Below, in pieces: positions 6,880 to 14,800 of a DNA stretch of 20,023 nucleotides. The DNA comes from CAZADH01 sp964483805 (lineage in GTDB: Bacteria > Muiribacteriota > Ozemobacteria > Ozemobacterales > Ozemobacteraceae). The notes below the pieces were generated by a model. It was not told the origin of the DNA and made no database searches. It worked only from the letters and a program-made list of their open reading frames with translations. The stretch lies in the NCBI GenBank assembly GCA_964483805.1, contig CAZADH010000093.1:1-20023 (forward strand), given 5' to 3'. Position 1 is the first letter of the stretch. Every line of letters begins with the position of its first letter. The position numbers were made by a program, and so were the translations under genes.

Positions 6880-9228
6880 TCAGGATTTCGAAGTCATCAC
6901 CCAGACGCCGTCCCAGTCGGGCGGTGGCGGGGCGGTGATGAATTTGCGGCAGCGCTCGACGTAGAGCCTCGCCAGTTGGTCGCCCGGGTGCAACCCGAGC
7001 ACCTCGGAAAACGCGGCCAGCCCCGCAGAAAAATCGCGGTGGCGGTACGCGGCAACCCCTTCGTTGAACCGCCCGATGACCTGTTCGAGTGCGGGGAACG
7101 AGGCGACATCGTAATGATCGAGAATCTCGTGGATCTTGACCGGATGGGTCTTGCCCTTGACCTGGATCAGATCGACATCCCGGCTGCGATACCGATAGTT
7201 GAGCTGTTTGAAGGTATTCTCGGTGACCAGGATGCCCGTGCCGTAGAACTTGTTGGCGCCCTCGAGCCGCGAGGCCAGATTCACCCCGTCACCGATGACG
7301 GTGTAATCCATGCGCTTCATCGACCCGATGTTGCCAACGAGAACGACGTCGGTGTTGATGCCGACCCCGATCTCGATCGTCTGTTGCCCCTTGGCACTGC
7401 GCTGCTTATTGAACAGGCGCAGGGCTTTGAGCATCTCAACGGCCGTGGTCACCGCATGATCGGGGTCTTCGCCGCTGGCGAAGGGCGCCCCGAAAACTCC
7501 CAGCATGGCGTCGCCGATGAACTTGTCGAGAATACCGCCGTGGTGAAACACGATGTCGACCATCGTGGTGAAGTACTCGTTGAGCATCGCCACGGTTTCT
7601 TGCGGGCCCAGCTTCTCGGAAATGGTGGTGAAGTTGCGGATGTCGGAGAAAAGGATCGTCGCTTCCTGCATCTTGCCGCCCAACTCGGCCTCGGAGTTGA
7701 GCAACTGCTCGGCGACCTCTTTGGTCATATAGCGCGCCAGCGTGCCCTTGATGCGCTTCTCGCTGGTCAGGTCTTCAAAGACCAACAGCCCGCCCATCGG
7801 TTGATTCTGCGAATCCCGCAACGGCGCCACGGCGACGTTGACGGAAACGCGTTGGCCCGACGGCCGCACGATCTCGGTGTCGAAGAACATGTCCGGTTCG
7901 TTGGTGGCAATGACACGCCGCAGGCTGTCGACGATGAAGTGGTTGTCACCGGTGAAGAAAATGTCGGCGAAGCGACCCATGATCGCCTCGCGCTCGAGTC
8001 CCCAGGTTTTGAGGGCCGACAGGTTCACCTTCTCGATCTTGCGACTGACATTGACGCTGATGACGCCGTTGCTCAGGCTTTCGAGAATGCTCTCGTTGTA
8101 GTTTTTCATGTTGAGCACTTCGTTGAACAGCTTGGCGTTTTCGATGGCGATCGAGGCCTGCGCCGAGAAGGTGCGCAACTTGCGTTCGTCGAGCCGTGTA
8201 AATACACCGTCTTTCTTGTTGAGCACCTGGGTCACACCGATGGTCTTGCCGGACCGGTTGATGACCGGCATGCACAGGATATTGCGGGTATGGAACCCGG
8301 TCTTTTTGTCGACGGCCGGGTTGAAGCGCGGATCGGCGTAGGCATCGGCAATATTGATCGTCTCACCGGTGGTGAACACCTGGCCGGCAATGCCGAGGTT
8401 CGATTTGAAGCGGATCTCCTGGGTGCCCAGGCCGAGGGCCACCTGCGACCACAGCTCGTCGGTCTTCTCGTCGTGCAGAAAGAGGGTGCTGCGTTCGCAG
8501 TTCAGAATCAGGATCACCGATTCGAGGATCTTCTCGAGCAGCGGCTTGAGCTTCAGCTCCGACGAGATCGCCGCCGTCACTTCCTGCATGCAGGTCTCGG
8601 TTTCCCGCGCCTGTTGCGCCAACTCGAAACTCTGCGCATTGGCCAGGGCCATCGCCGCCTGCGCGGTGATCACTTCGAGCAAACGCCGATCATCGGCCCC
8701 CAGCTCGGCCCTCTGCAGGTTGAGCAGCTCGAGCACACCGATGATGTCTTCATCGGGACTGACGCGAATCGGCGCCGCCACGATGTTGCGCGTACGATAC
8801 CCGGTCTGTTTGTCGATCTCGGCATTGAAGCGGGGGTCGGCATAGGCATCGGCAATAAACAGGGTCTGCCCGGTGCGCAAGACGGTGCCGGCGATGCCCT
8901 GATCGGCGGCGAAACGGATCTCACGCACCGCATCACCCTGGGCCACCCGCGAGAACAGCTCGCCCGTCTCGGGATCGCGCATGAACAGCGTCGCCCGCTC
9001 GGCATGCAGCATGCGTGTGGTAATCTCGATCATCAGAAGGAGCAGATTGTCGAGCAAACGGCTCGAGATCTGCAGCAACTCGGCGACGTGGCGCAGGACA
9101 TCGGTCACCGCAAGCAGATCATCGTCGCGGTTGCGCTGGCCGACCACCGTAGCGACGATGCGGTTGATGTCGCCGGGCTGCAAACGGCGCGTCAATATCT
9201 CCTGGATGATCTCGAGCGGTGCCGCCAA
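6880..9228 (-). CDS. Class III adenylate cyclase with tandem GAF and PAS domains (CyaB1-like)
   Basis: Soluble cyclase of about 782 residues making cAMP from ATP. Order from the TTG start at 9228: GAF-A (about 55-198), GAF-B (222-370), PAS (376-488), cyclase domain (521-678), then a helical, TPR-like tail (about 705-765). GAF-B has the cyclic-nucleotide-binding NKXnFX3DE signature (Asn337, Lys338, Phe343, Asp347, Glu348); GAF-A does not. The same GAF-GAF-PAS-cyclase order is known from cyanobacterial CyaB1. Catalytic residues are complete: metal Asp529 (FSDIRNFT) and Asp573 (KFIGD), adenine-specifying Lys569 and Asp641 (MDYTVIG), and Asn650 and Arg654 (VNLASR). A homodimer with two active sites is expected. 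The frame stays open to 9354 but a good promoter lies inside that extension. AAGGAG (9238-9243) is 9 bases before the TTG. A downstream TTG at 9195 is an alternative start. Confidence 0.92.
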   Translation of the reverse strand: MAAPLEIIQEILTRRLQPGDINRIVATVVGQRNRDDDLLAVTDVLRHVAELLQISSRLLDNLLLLMIEITTRMLHAERATLFMRDPETGELFSRVAQGDAVREIRFAADQGIAGTVLRTGQTLFIADAYADPRFNAEIDKQTGYRTRNIVAAPIRVSPDEDIIGVLELLNLQRAELGADDRRLLEVITAQAAMALANAQSFELAQQARETETCMQEVTAAISSELKLKPLLEKILESVILILNCERSTLFLHDEKTDELWSQVALGLGTQEIRFKSNLGIAGQVFTTGETINIADAYADPRFNPAVDKKTGFHTRNILCMPVINRSGKTIGVTQVLNKKDGVFTRLDERKLRTFSAQASIAIENAKLFNEVLNMKNYNESILESLSNGVISVNVSRKIEKVNLSALKTWGLEREAIMGRFADIFFTGDNHFIVDSLRRVIATNEPDMFFDTEIVRPSGQRVSVNVAVAPLRDSQNQPMGGLLVFEDLTSEKRIKGTLARYMTKEVAEQLLNSEAELGGKMQEATILFSDIRNFTTISEKLGPQETVAMLNEYFTTMVDIVFHHGGILDKFIGDAMLGVFGAPFASGEDPDHAVTTAVEMLKALRLFNKQRSAKGQQTIEIGVGINTDVVLVGNIGSMKRMDYTVIGDGVNLASRLEGANKFYGTGILVTENTFKQLNYRYRSRDVDLIQVKGKTHPVKIHEILDHYDVASFPALEQVIGRFNEGVAAYRHRDFSAGLAAFSEVLGLHPGDQLARLYVERCRKFITAPPPPDWDGVWVMTSKS

Positions 9229-9233
9229 AACAT
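9192..9233 (-). CDS. Possible 13-codon Arg-rich leader peptide overlapping the cyclase start
   Basis: ATG at 9233 opens a 13-residue frame, MFWRHRSRSSRRY, with AAGGAG only 4 bases upstream. Its stop TGA (9192-9194) overlaps a TTG (9193-9195) that is in frame with the cyclase (TTGA), and AGGAG precedes that TTG. This layout could be translational coupling or a leader peptide; five of thirteen residues are Arg. It may equally be chance, because the same ribosome site could serve the TTG at 9228. Confidence 0.25.
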   Translation of the reverse strand: MFWRHRSRSSRRY

Positions 9234-9298
9234 CGGTCTCCTTGAATTCGTGATCGCTCCGTCCTCCCCGGCGACGGCAGGTTGCGTGAGCCTGCCCC

Positions 9299-9327
9299 TG
9301 TATAGCACTCCTACCTTGCAGCGGCAA
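9299..9327 (-). promoter_or_regulatory. Candidate sigma-70 promoter for the tandem-GAF cyclase operon
   Basis: On the minus strand TTGCCG (9322-9327), a 17-base spacer and TATACA (9299-9304) form a good promoter-like pair. Predicted transcription would start near 9292, about 64 bases upstream of the TTG start at 9228, and would then run through the dipeptidase, acetyltransferase and DUF401 genes. Confidence 0.5.
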
Positions 9328-9329
9328 GG
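9314..9329. promoter_or_regulatory. Inverted repeat overlapping the -35 of the cyclase promoter
   Basis: CCTTGC and GCAAGG are perfect 6-base arms around a 4-base centre (AGCG). The right arm and centre contain the proposed -35 hexamer, so a DNA-binding regulator here would control the operon. It might instead be a hairpin at the end of the upstream lipoprotein transcript, although no U-tract follows. Confidence 0.35.
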
Positions 9330-9368
9330 ACCTCCTGCAGACCCTGGAAGACACTGCCGCTTCTTACG

Positions 9369-9393
9369 TGCGCCGGCGCCGGGGGACGCGCAC
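9369..9393 (-). terminator. GC-rich hairpin after the lipoprotein gene, possible terminator
   Basis: GTGCGC (9369-9374) and GCGCAC (9388-9393) pair, with additional CCGG/CCGG pairing possible inside. It begins about ten bases after the lipoprotein stop. There is no U-run on the downstream side, so intrinsic termination is doubtful. Confidence 0.3.
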
Positions 9394-9403
9394 CACCACC
9401 CTG

Positions 9404-11692
9404 TCAGGGAACGATCTGCACCTCGATGAAGTTGCTGACACCGCTCTCCATGGCCCCGGTCGGGTAGGCCCGACAACCGACCCGCATCACCGTCGAGGTA
9501 GCCGGCGCTTGCACCGCCCAGACCGGCATGCCATCGGGGCCATATATCGACATTGTATTTACAGAATGATCGCGATTCTTCGAGCCCAGGGTCGCCAACC
9601 AGTCGGCACTGAAGTTGCGCGGCGATGCCGTGAATCCGGCCGCGGTAATCTGGGCCGAGAACGTCGCGATCGTACCGACCCGCATCGTGGTGCTGCCGAC
9701 CATGGTGATACCCGGAGTGGTCACGAACACATGGCGCGAGGCATACACCGACAAGCCATAGTAGTTGGTGCCCGACAGGGTGAGGTTGACCATCTGGCCA
9801 TACGCCGGCGCCTGCCAGGTCGTCGTCGCCCCAGCAAAGACCGACAGCGTGACCGGGACTTCGAGGCGAGCGCTGGTCGGCGTCGTAAATACGCCGTATG
9901 TTGCCACCCCATTTGGGTATACGTACCGTCGGGCATCCCATGCGTAGTCGACCCGACCGCCAAGGTCGGCCGGGGTCGTGCAACGGTAGGTCAACACCCC
10001 CGCCGCCCCCGCGGCCAAAGAAATCGGCGCAATGATCTCGTGCGTATAGTCCGACTCCGGATTCGGCACATAGCCGGTCACGGGTTCGACGCGAACCTTG
10101 ATCGTCCGCGAAACGCCGACGTTGCCGAGACTGTCGTACGCACGCGCCTGGATGGCATAGAGGCCCGAGGCCACGTTGGTCCAGAGAATCGATGACGTGG
10201 TCGTTGCCGCCTCCCACGCGTAGCGGGTGCTCGAACCGATCATCACCTCACCGTTGTAGAACTCGACCCGGACCACCCGGGCGCCGGTGGCATTCGTCGT
10301 CGCCATCGCCGCGAGATAGGCCGAATCACCGTATTGTACGGAACCCGAACGCGGGTAGACGATATCGACGAAGGTGCCGGTCCCAACATTGAGGGCCGAC
10401 AACGGCACAACCTCGCCGGTGTTCGGATCGACGCGAATGTTGCCCAGGGCGTTACTGAACGCCAGCAACGTGCCGAACGCGTCTTCCTGCACGCTCCAGA
10501 ACGTCGGTTCACGGTTCCACGAACTCGAGGTCGCCTCGTTGAAGAACCGCAACCACACGAAACCCGACGCTGTCGTCAGGCCCGTTCCGCCTTCCTTCGG
10601 GATGGTCGCATCGAGGTCATGATTGGCCCGCCAACGCCCCAGCACCGGCACATCGAGCTGCTTGTGCCACCCCCCGACCACCACCGAGCCATCGGCGAGG
10701 GTGACAAACGAACTGAGCTTGCCACAGTGCTCGAGAAACGCCCGTCGCGTCCCGGTGGCCGTGTCGATCTTGACCAGTGCGGTAACCCCGTCGGCGTTGT
10801 GCGTCCAGGGAAGGAGTCCGTAGCCGTCGAGGCCTTCGCGAACGATGGTGTAGTCGGTGAACATCTCGGCTGCCGTCGAACCCCACAAATCGGCGCCGGC
10901 AAACAACTCGGCGTTGGTGCGGCTCCACAACTGCGGACCGTAGAACGAACCGGACGTGGCCTGCCCGCTCTGGTAAGCGGTCACGGTCGATCGCGAACCG
11001 AAGACGAAGCTGACCCACGATGGCGGCCTCACCCGGCGCACCAGTTGACTGAACGCATTGACGTACGAGGTCACCGCCCCCTTTTCGTCGCCGGTCATCT
11101 GACCGACGCCCGCCACGGCCTGAGCAGCGAGATCGGCACCGGCCGCACGAACCATGTCGGCCGAGCGCGCTGCACCCTTCACCGCATCGGCAGCGAGGTC
11201 CTGCGTCATCTGCGACCCGAAGGGTTGCACGGTGACAACGTTGTCGCCGGCGGCAAGATCCTTGGCGCCCTGAAACGCCACACACCCATCGATCGCCCCG
11301 CCCTGCACCTGGACCGCCGCCACCGTCGGCAGCGCCGGCAGGTTGGTGAAGGTGATCGACACCCGATTGGCCAAGTCGGGAACGGCAGTCTTTTCGTCTT
11401 CGAACACCGGTTGGTCTGGATGTCCGACGTTGACGGAGGTCATGCGCACCTTCACGGTCGGCTGCCCCACGCCCGCAGCGCGAATCGCCGGCCGGGCCTG
11501 GGCGGGCCGCGCCGCCTCGACCTGCACCTCGAGCCGAACCGAAGCCGGACCGCCCACCCGCCCGTCGTCAGGACGGTTCAGGGTGTCGTGCACAACCTGG
11601 GGGGAATCGATGCGGGAGCAACCCGTCATCACCGCGATCACGCAAAGCATGGCCAGCACCGCCGACCAACCGCAGAACACGCGCACGTTCAT
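9404..11692 (-). CDS. Large lipoprotein with delta-60/beta-propeller-like and bacterial Ig-like regions
   Basis: A 762-residue predicted lipoprotein. The N-terminus has a hydrophobic signal ending in VMTGC (lipidated Cys25), so it should sit on the outer or inner membrane facing outwards. Residues about 70-150 form a beta-rich region. At about 330-360 TLADGSVVVGG followed by LGRWRANHDLDATI matches the delta-60 / beta-propeller repeat pattern (DGxxxxGG, then a D-x-x-L-D end). An Ig-like domain follows at about 446-538 (VQYGDSAYLAAMATTN, VRVEFYNGEVMIG, GLYAIQARAYDSLGNVG), and two further beta-rich stretches reach the end (IEVQIVP). No enzymatic motif was seen. The start at 11692 has GGGGGAG 5 bases upstream; a 22-residue upstream extension would bury the signal peptide and is rejected. 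It is divergent from the giant receptor gene and could work with it at the cell surface, which is inference only. Confidence 0.85.
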   Translation of the reverse strand: MNVRVFCGWSAVLAMLCVIAVMTGCSRIDSPQVVHDTLNRPDDGRVGGPASVRLEVQVEAARPAQARPAIRAAGVGQPTVKVRMTSVNVGHPDQPVFEDEKTAVPDLANRVSITFTNLPALPTVAAVQVQGGAIDGCVAFQGAKDLAAGDNVVTVQPFGSQMTQDLAADAVKGAARSADMVRAAGADLAAQAVAGVGQMTGDEKGAVTSYVNAFSQLVRRVRPPSWVSFVFGSRSTVTAYQSGQATSGSFYGPQLWSRTNAELFAGADLWGSTAAEMFTDYTIVREGLDGYGLLPWTHNADGVTALVKIDTATGTRRAFLEHCGKLSSFVTLADGSVVVGGWHKQLDVPVLGRWRANHDLDATIPKEGGTGLTTASGFVWLRFFNEATSSSWNREPTFWSVQEDAFGTLLAFSNALGNIRVDPNTGEVVPLSALNVGTGTFVDIVYPRSGSVQYGDSAYLAAMATTNATGARVVRVEFYNGEVMIGSSTRYAWEAATTTSSILWTNVASGLYAIQARAYDSLGNVGVSRTIKVRVEPVTGYVPNPESDYTHEIIAPISLAAGAAGVLTYRCTTPADLGGRVDYAWDARRYVYPNGVATYGVFTTPTSARLEVPVTLSVFAGATTTWQAPAYGQMVNLTLSGTNYYGLSVYASRHVFVTTPGITMVGSTTMRVGTIATFSAQITAAGFTASPRNFSADWLATLGSKNRDHSVNTMSIYGPDGMPVWAVQAPATSTVMRVGCRAYPTGAMESGVSNFIEVQIVP

Positions 11693-11756
11693 CGACACTC
11701 CCCCGCTGACGGCACGACAGAGATACGAAACACTTTTCACGCCGACGTCTCGGCCC

Positions 11757-11786
11757 ATTCTCCGGTGATCCCGGTACCGAAGTCAA
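11757..11786 (-). promoter_or_regulatory. Candidate promoter for the lipoprotein gene
   Basis: TTGACT (11781-11786) and GAGAAT (11757-11762) lie 18 bases apart on the minus strand, about 65 bases before the lipoprotein start. The -35 is strong and the -10 moderate. It lies just upstream of the giant receptor gene on the other strand, so the two transcription units share a very short control region. Confidence 0.4.
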
Positions 11787-11799
11787 CTGCATCCCGTGC

Positions 11800-11805
11800 T
11801 AGAAT
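11800..11805 (+). promoter_or_regulatory. -10-like element placed for a leaderless transcript
   Basis: TAGAAT (5 of 6 matches to TATAAT) ends 6 bases before the ATG at 11812. No Shine-Dalgarno-like sequence lies in the 20 bases upstream of that ATG and no clear -35 is seen. This geometry is what leaderless mRNAs with TANNNT promoters show. Confidence 0.4.
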
Positions 11806-11811
11806 CGGTGC

Positions 11812-14800
11812 ATGGCCGACCGCAGCCCGATCCAGACCTCAGCACGGTGGCCGTGGCTCCTGCCCGGGATACTCTGGTTGCTCGCTTTCGCGTTGGTGAC
11901 CTGGGAAGGCCGACGGCTCGATGTGGTGCGCGAGGGCGAGCGCGAGCGGCGTTGGCTCGACGACACCCAGCACACCGCTGAGAAACTGGCCGATGCCGCC
12001 CGCCCCGAGTTCTGGATCGGCGTCGCCGCGGCGCGCCTGCAACGCCGCATCGAGGCCGACCTCGCCGCGCAATCGTTGACACCCGCCGCGGTTCATCCCG
12101 CCGATTTGGGTTCGGCCACTGCGCGCGCGCTCGCCCAACCACTCATCAATGGCGGCGATCACTTTCACCTGTGGGCCGTCGCCAGCTCACCCGGAGCAGA
12201 TCGGGCGAAACCATGCCTGGGCCCACGGTTCACCACCGACAACCGCCACTTCTTCAGCACCCTGCTCACGGAAGTGATCCAGGGGTATCGCCGTGGCGGA
12301 ACACCGCTGGCCGGCACCAATTGGGCGTCGAGGCTCCGTCGCCTGCTCGGTATTGCCATCGTCCCCGAGATGTTCCGGCCCCCGGGGGCCGGCAAACCGA
12401 TCCCGGTCATCTACGCCCAACGTTACGGCATCCTCGTGTGGCAGCCGATCCGCGTCCGCCGACAGACGGTCGGCGCCTTCTTGATGATCATGCCGATTGG
12501 CCGCCACACCGAAAATCTGGGCCTGCGCCTGACCCTCGCCAACTGGCGGACACAGCGGCTCGTGCCCGCGTTTCTCACCCTGCCCACCGAACCGGGGCAG
12601 ATTAGCAATACGTGGTATTTACCATCATCCACCCATCGGCACCGACCTCCGGGGTCGGCACTGGCGCAAATCGCCGGCGAGTTCAGCATCGGCAGCGCCA
12701 CTGAGCGCAACGCCATTGCCGCCATTCGTTACCCGGCCTGGCGGGTCGGCCAGGTTTCGCGACTGAGTCACACCGTGTCCGACCGCGCCGACAGAACCGG
12801 TCTCTGGTTTGCCCGCTTGTGTCCTCTTGGCGGGCGACAGCAGGTGGCCTTGCTGTGTGAGCGGATGCCGCCACTGCCACCCTCGCGCCTCGACCAACTG
12901 CAACAGTTGTGGATCGCGTTGGGGTTGGCGTTCATGGTGTGCGTCGGCGGCGGTCGCGCGCTGTTCGGACCCTCTTACAGCCTCCCATTGCGGGGCAAAC
13001 TGCTGGCGTGGTTCGTGGCCGTCGTTGCCGGCCCAATGTTTCTTGCCATCGGGGCCGGCGCGTTGCTCGTCGAGGATCGGCGCGAGAATCTCATCAACGC
13101 ACGGTATCGCGACCTGCGGTCGCACCTCGCATCGATCGATGCGGGCACCGGACACGTGCTGATCCAACAGGATGCGGCCTGTCGGCGCATTCTCCGGGAT
13201 CCCGCGCTACCGGGCCGACTGCTCGACATTCAATGCGGCCGCGCTCCGGTCGAGGCTCTCCCCAATAACCTGCTGCGAGAAGCACAGGCGGCGGGCCTGC
13301 CCATGCGCGCCCTGATCGTCTGGGGAACCCGCGATTTCTTCCTGTACGCGACCGACGGCCATCTCGCCGATGAGGCGGTGGGTTTCCTGATCGACATGAC
13401 CCGCGGAACCTGGGCCGCTTATCTGAAGCACCTGGTCGGCGTGCCGGTCGCCCCGCCCAGACTCACCTTGCTACCAGGCATGCGCCAACCCCGCACCAGC
13501 CTGGTCGGGCGCAGTCTTGGCGTCGCATCACGCCGAACCGTTCTCGATCAGGTCGAGCACCTGAATCTGAGCGATGAACCGCTGGGAACCTATGTCACCC
13601 GTATGGGATCAGGGGTTCCCGGCACTTTCGTGGTGGGTTTCGTCTGGCGTCAGGCCCCCGCCTATCGCCGGTGTTTCCAAGACCGCATTGCGGGACCTCA
13701 ACAAGACCACGAATTCGCCGACATCGCCGCATTTGAGACCACCGATGGTCGACTCCGCACCGTCGCGCACCGCGGGCAAGGCAAACGACTGGCGGCACTC
13801 GCTCTGGGGGCCGGTGCCAGTGCGGTACGCCGCGAGTACACGGCCGAGAACACCCCGATGCTCGTGGCCGCCATACCGAGCCTCAGGCTTCCCGGTTGCG
13901 TGCTGGCCGGCCAGGTATCGATTGCGCCGATCTACGCCCAGATTGCGCGCGAGATGACCGCCATGACCGTGCAACTGTTGGCGGCGCTGGCTTTGGTCGC
14001 CACCGCGGCGCTGGTCCTGTCGACGCGACTGGCCGGACCGCTGGTCCGCATGAGTCGCGGCTTGACCCGCCTCGCGGCCGGCGACTTCTCGGTTGCGGTT
14101 GCCGAACCGCGTCAGGACGAACTGGGCCTGGCGGGCCGCACCCTCGACGCGATGACGGCCAACCTGCTCGAACGTCGCCGCCTCGGCCGCTTCGTTTCGG
14201 CCGATGTGGTGCGCCTGGTGTCGGGCGGCAATTTGCAGCAGATCGCCGGCGGAGTCAGCCGCGAGGTCACGGTGCTCGCCTCCGACATTCGCGATTTCAC
14301 GACACTCAGCGAACAGTGGCCGGCGCCGACGATCTTTGCGGGGTTGAATGCCCATCTCGAGGCGATGACCCCGTGCATCCAGCGGCACGGAGGCGTCATC
14401 GACCGGTACATCGGCGACGCCATTGTCGCGGTCTTCCACCCTGGATCGGGTCGGCATCACGCCCAGCGGGCGGTCGATGCCGCCATCGACATGACCCGGG
14501 CCCATGCCGATCTGCAAGCAGAGCGGGCAAGTGTCCAGGCGTTCACCTGGCGGATCGGCATCGGCATCGACACGGGGCCGGTAACGCTGGGCGTGCTCGG
14601 CGACCCGGCGGTGCGCCTCGACTTCTCGGTCGTCGGCGCCCCGGTCCACCACGCCACTGACCTCGAAGCCCGATCGAAGCTGGGACGCGCCAGTCGCATC
14701 GTGGTCTCGAGCAATACAAAGAACTACATCGACAGATCGATCCCCCTGCTCGATCTGCCCGGCCATGGCGATTCGTGGGAACTCGACATCTCTCCGACGT

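Noticed and set aside
9229..9354. 42-residue N-terminal extension of the soluble cyclase
   Set aside because: The region holds a good promoter and Arg-rich noncoding-like translation; the ribosome site favours 9228.
6976..9429. Open plus-strand frame of over 800 codons opposite the soluble cyclase
   Set aside because: It mirrors the minus-strand cyclase, has no recognisable domain, and long antisense open frames are expected at this GC content.
11693..11758. Upstream start for the lipoprotein
   Set aside because: It would move the signal peptide 22 residues inwards and lacks a ribosome site.
10334..11899. Long plus-strand open frame opposite the lipoprotein and running into the receptor start
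   Set aside because: No domain and composition typical of a shadow frame; the lipoprotein on the other strand has a signal peptide, ribosome site and recognisable repeats.
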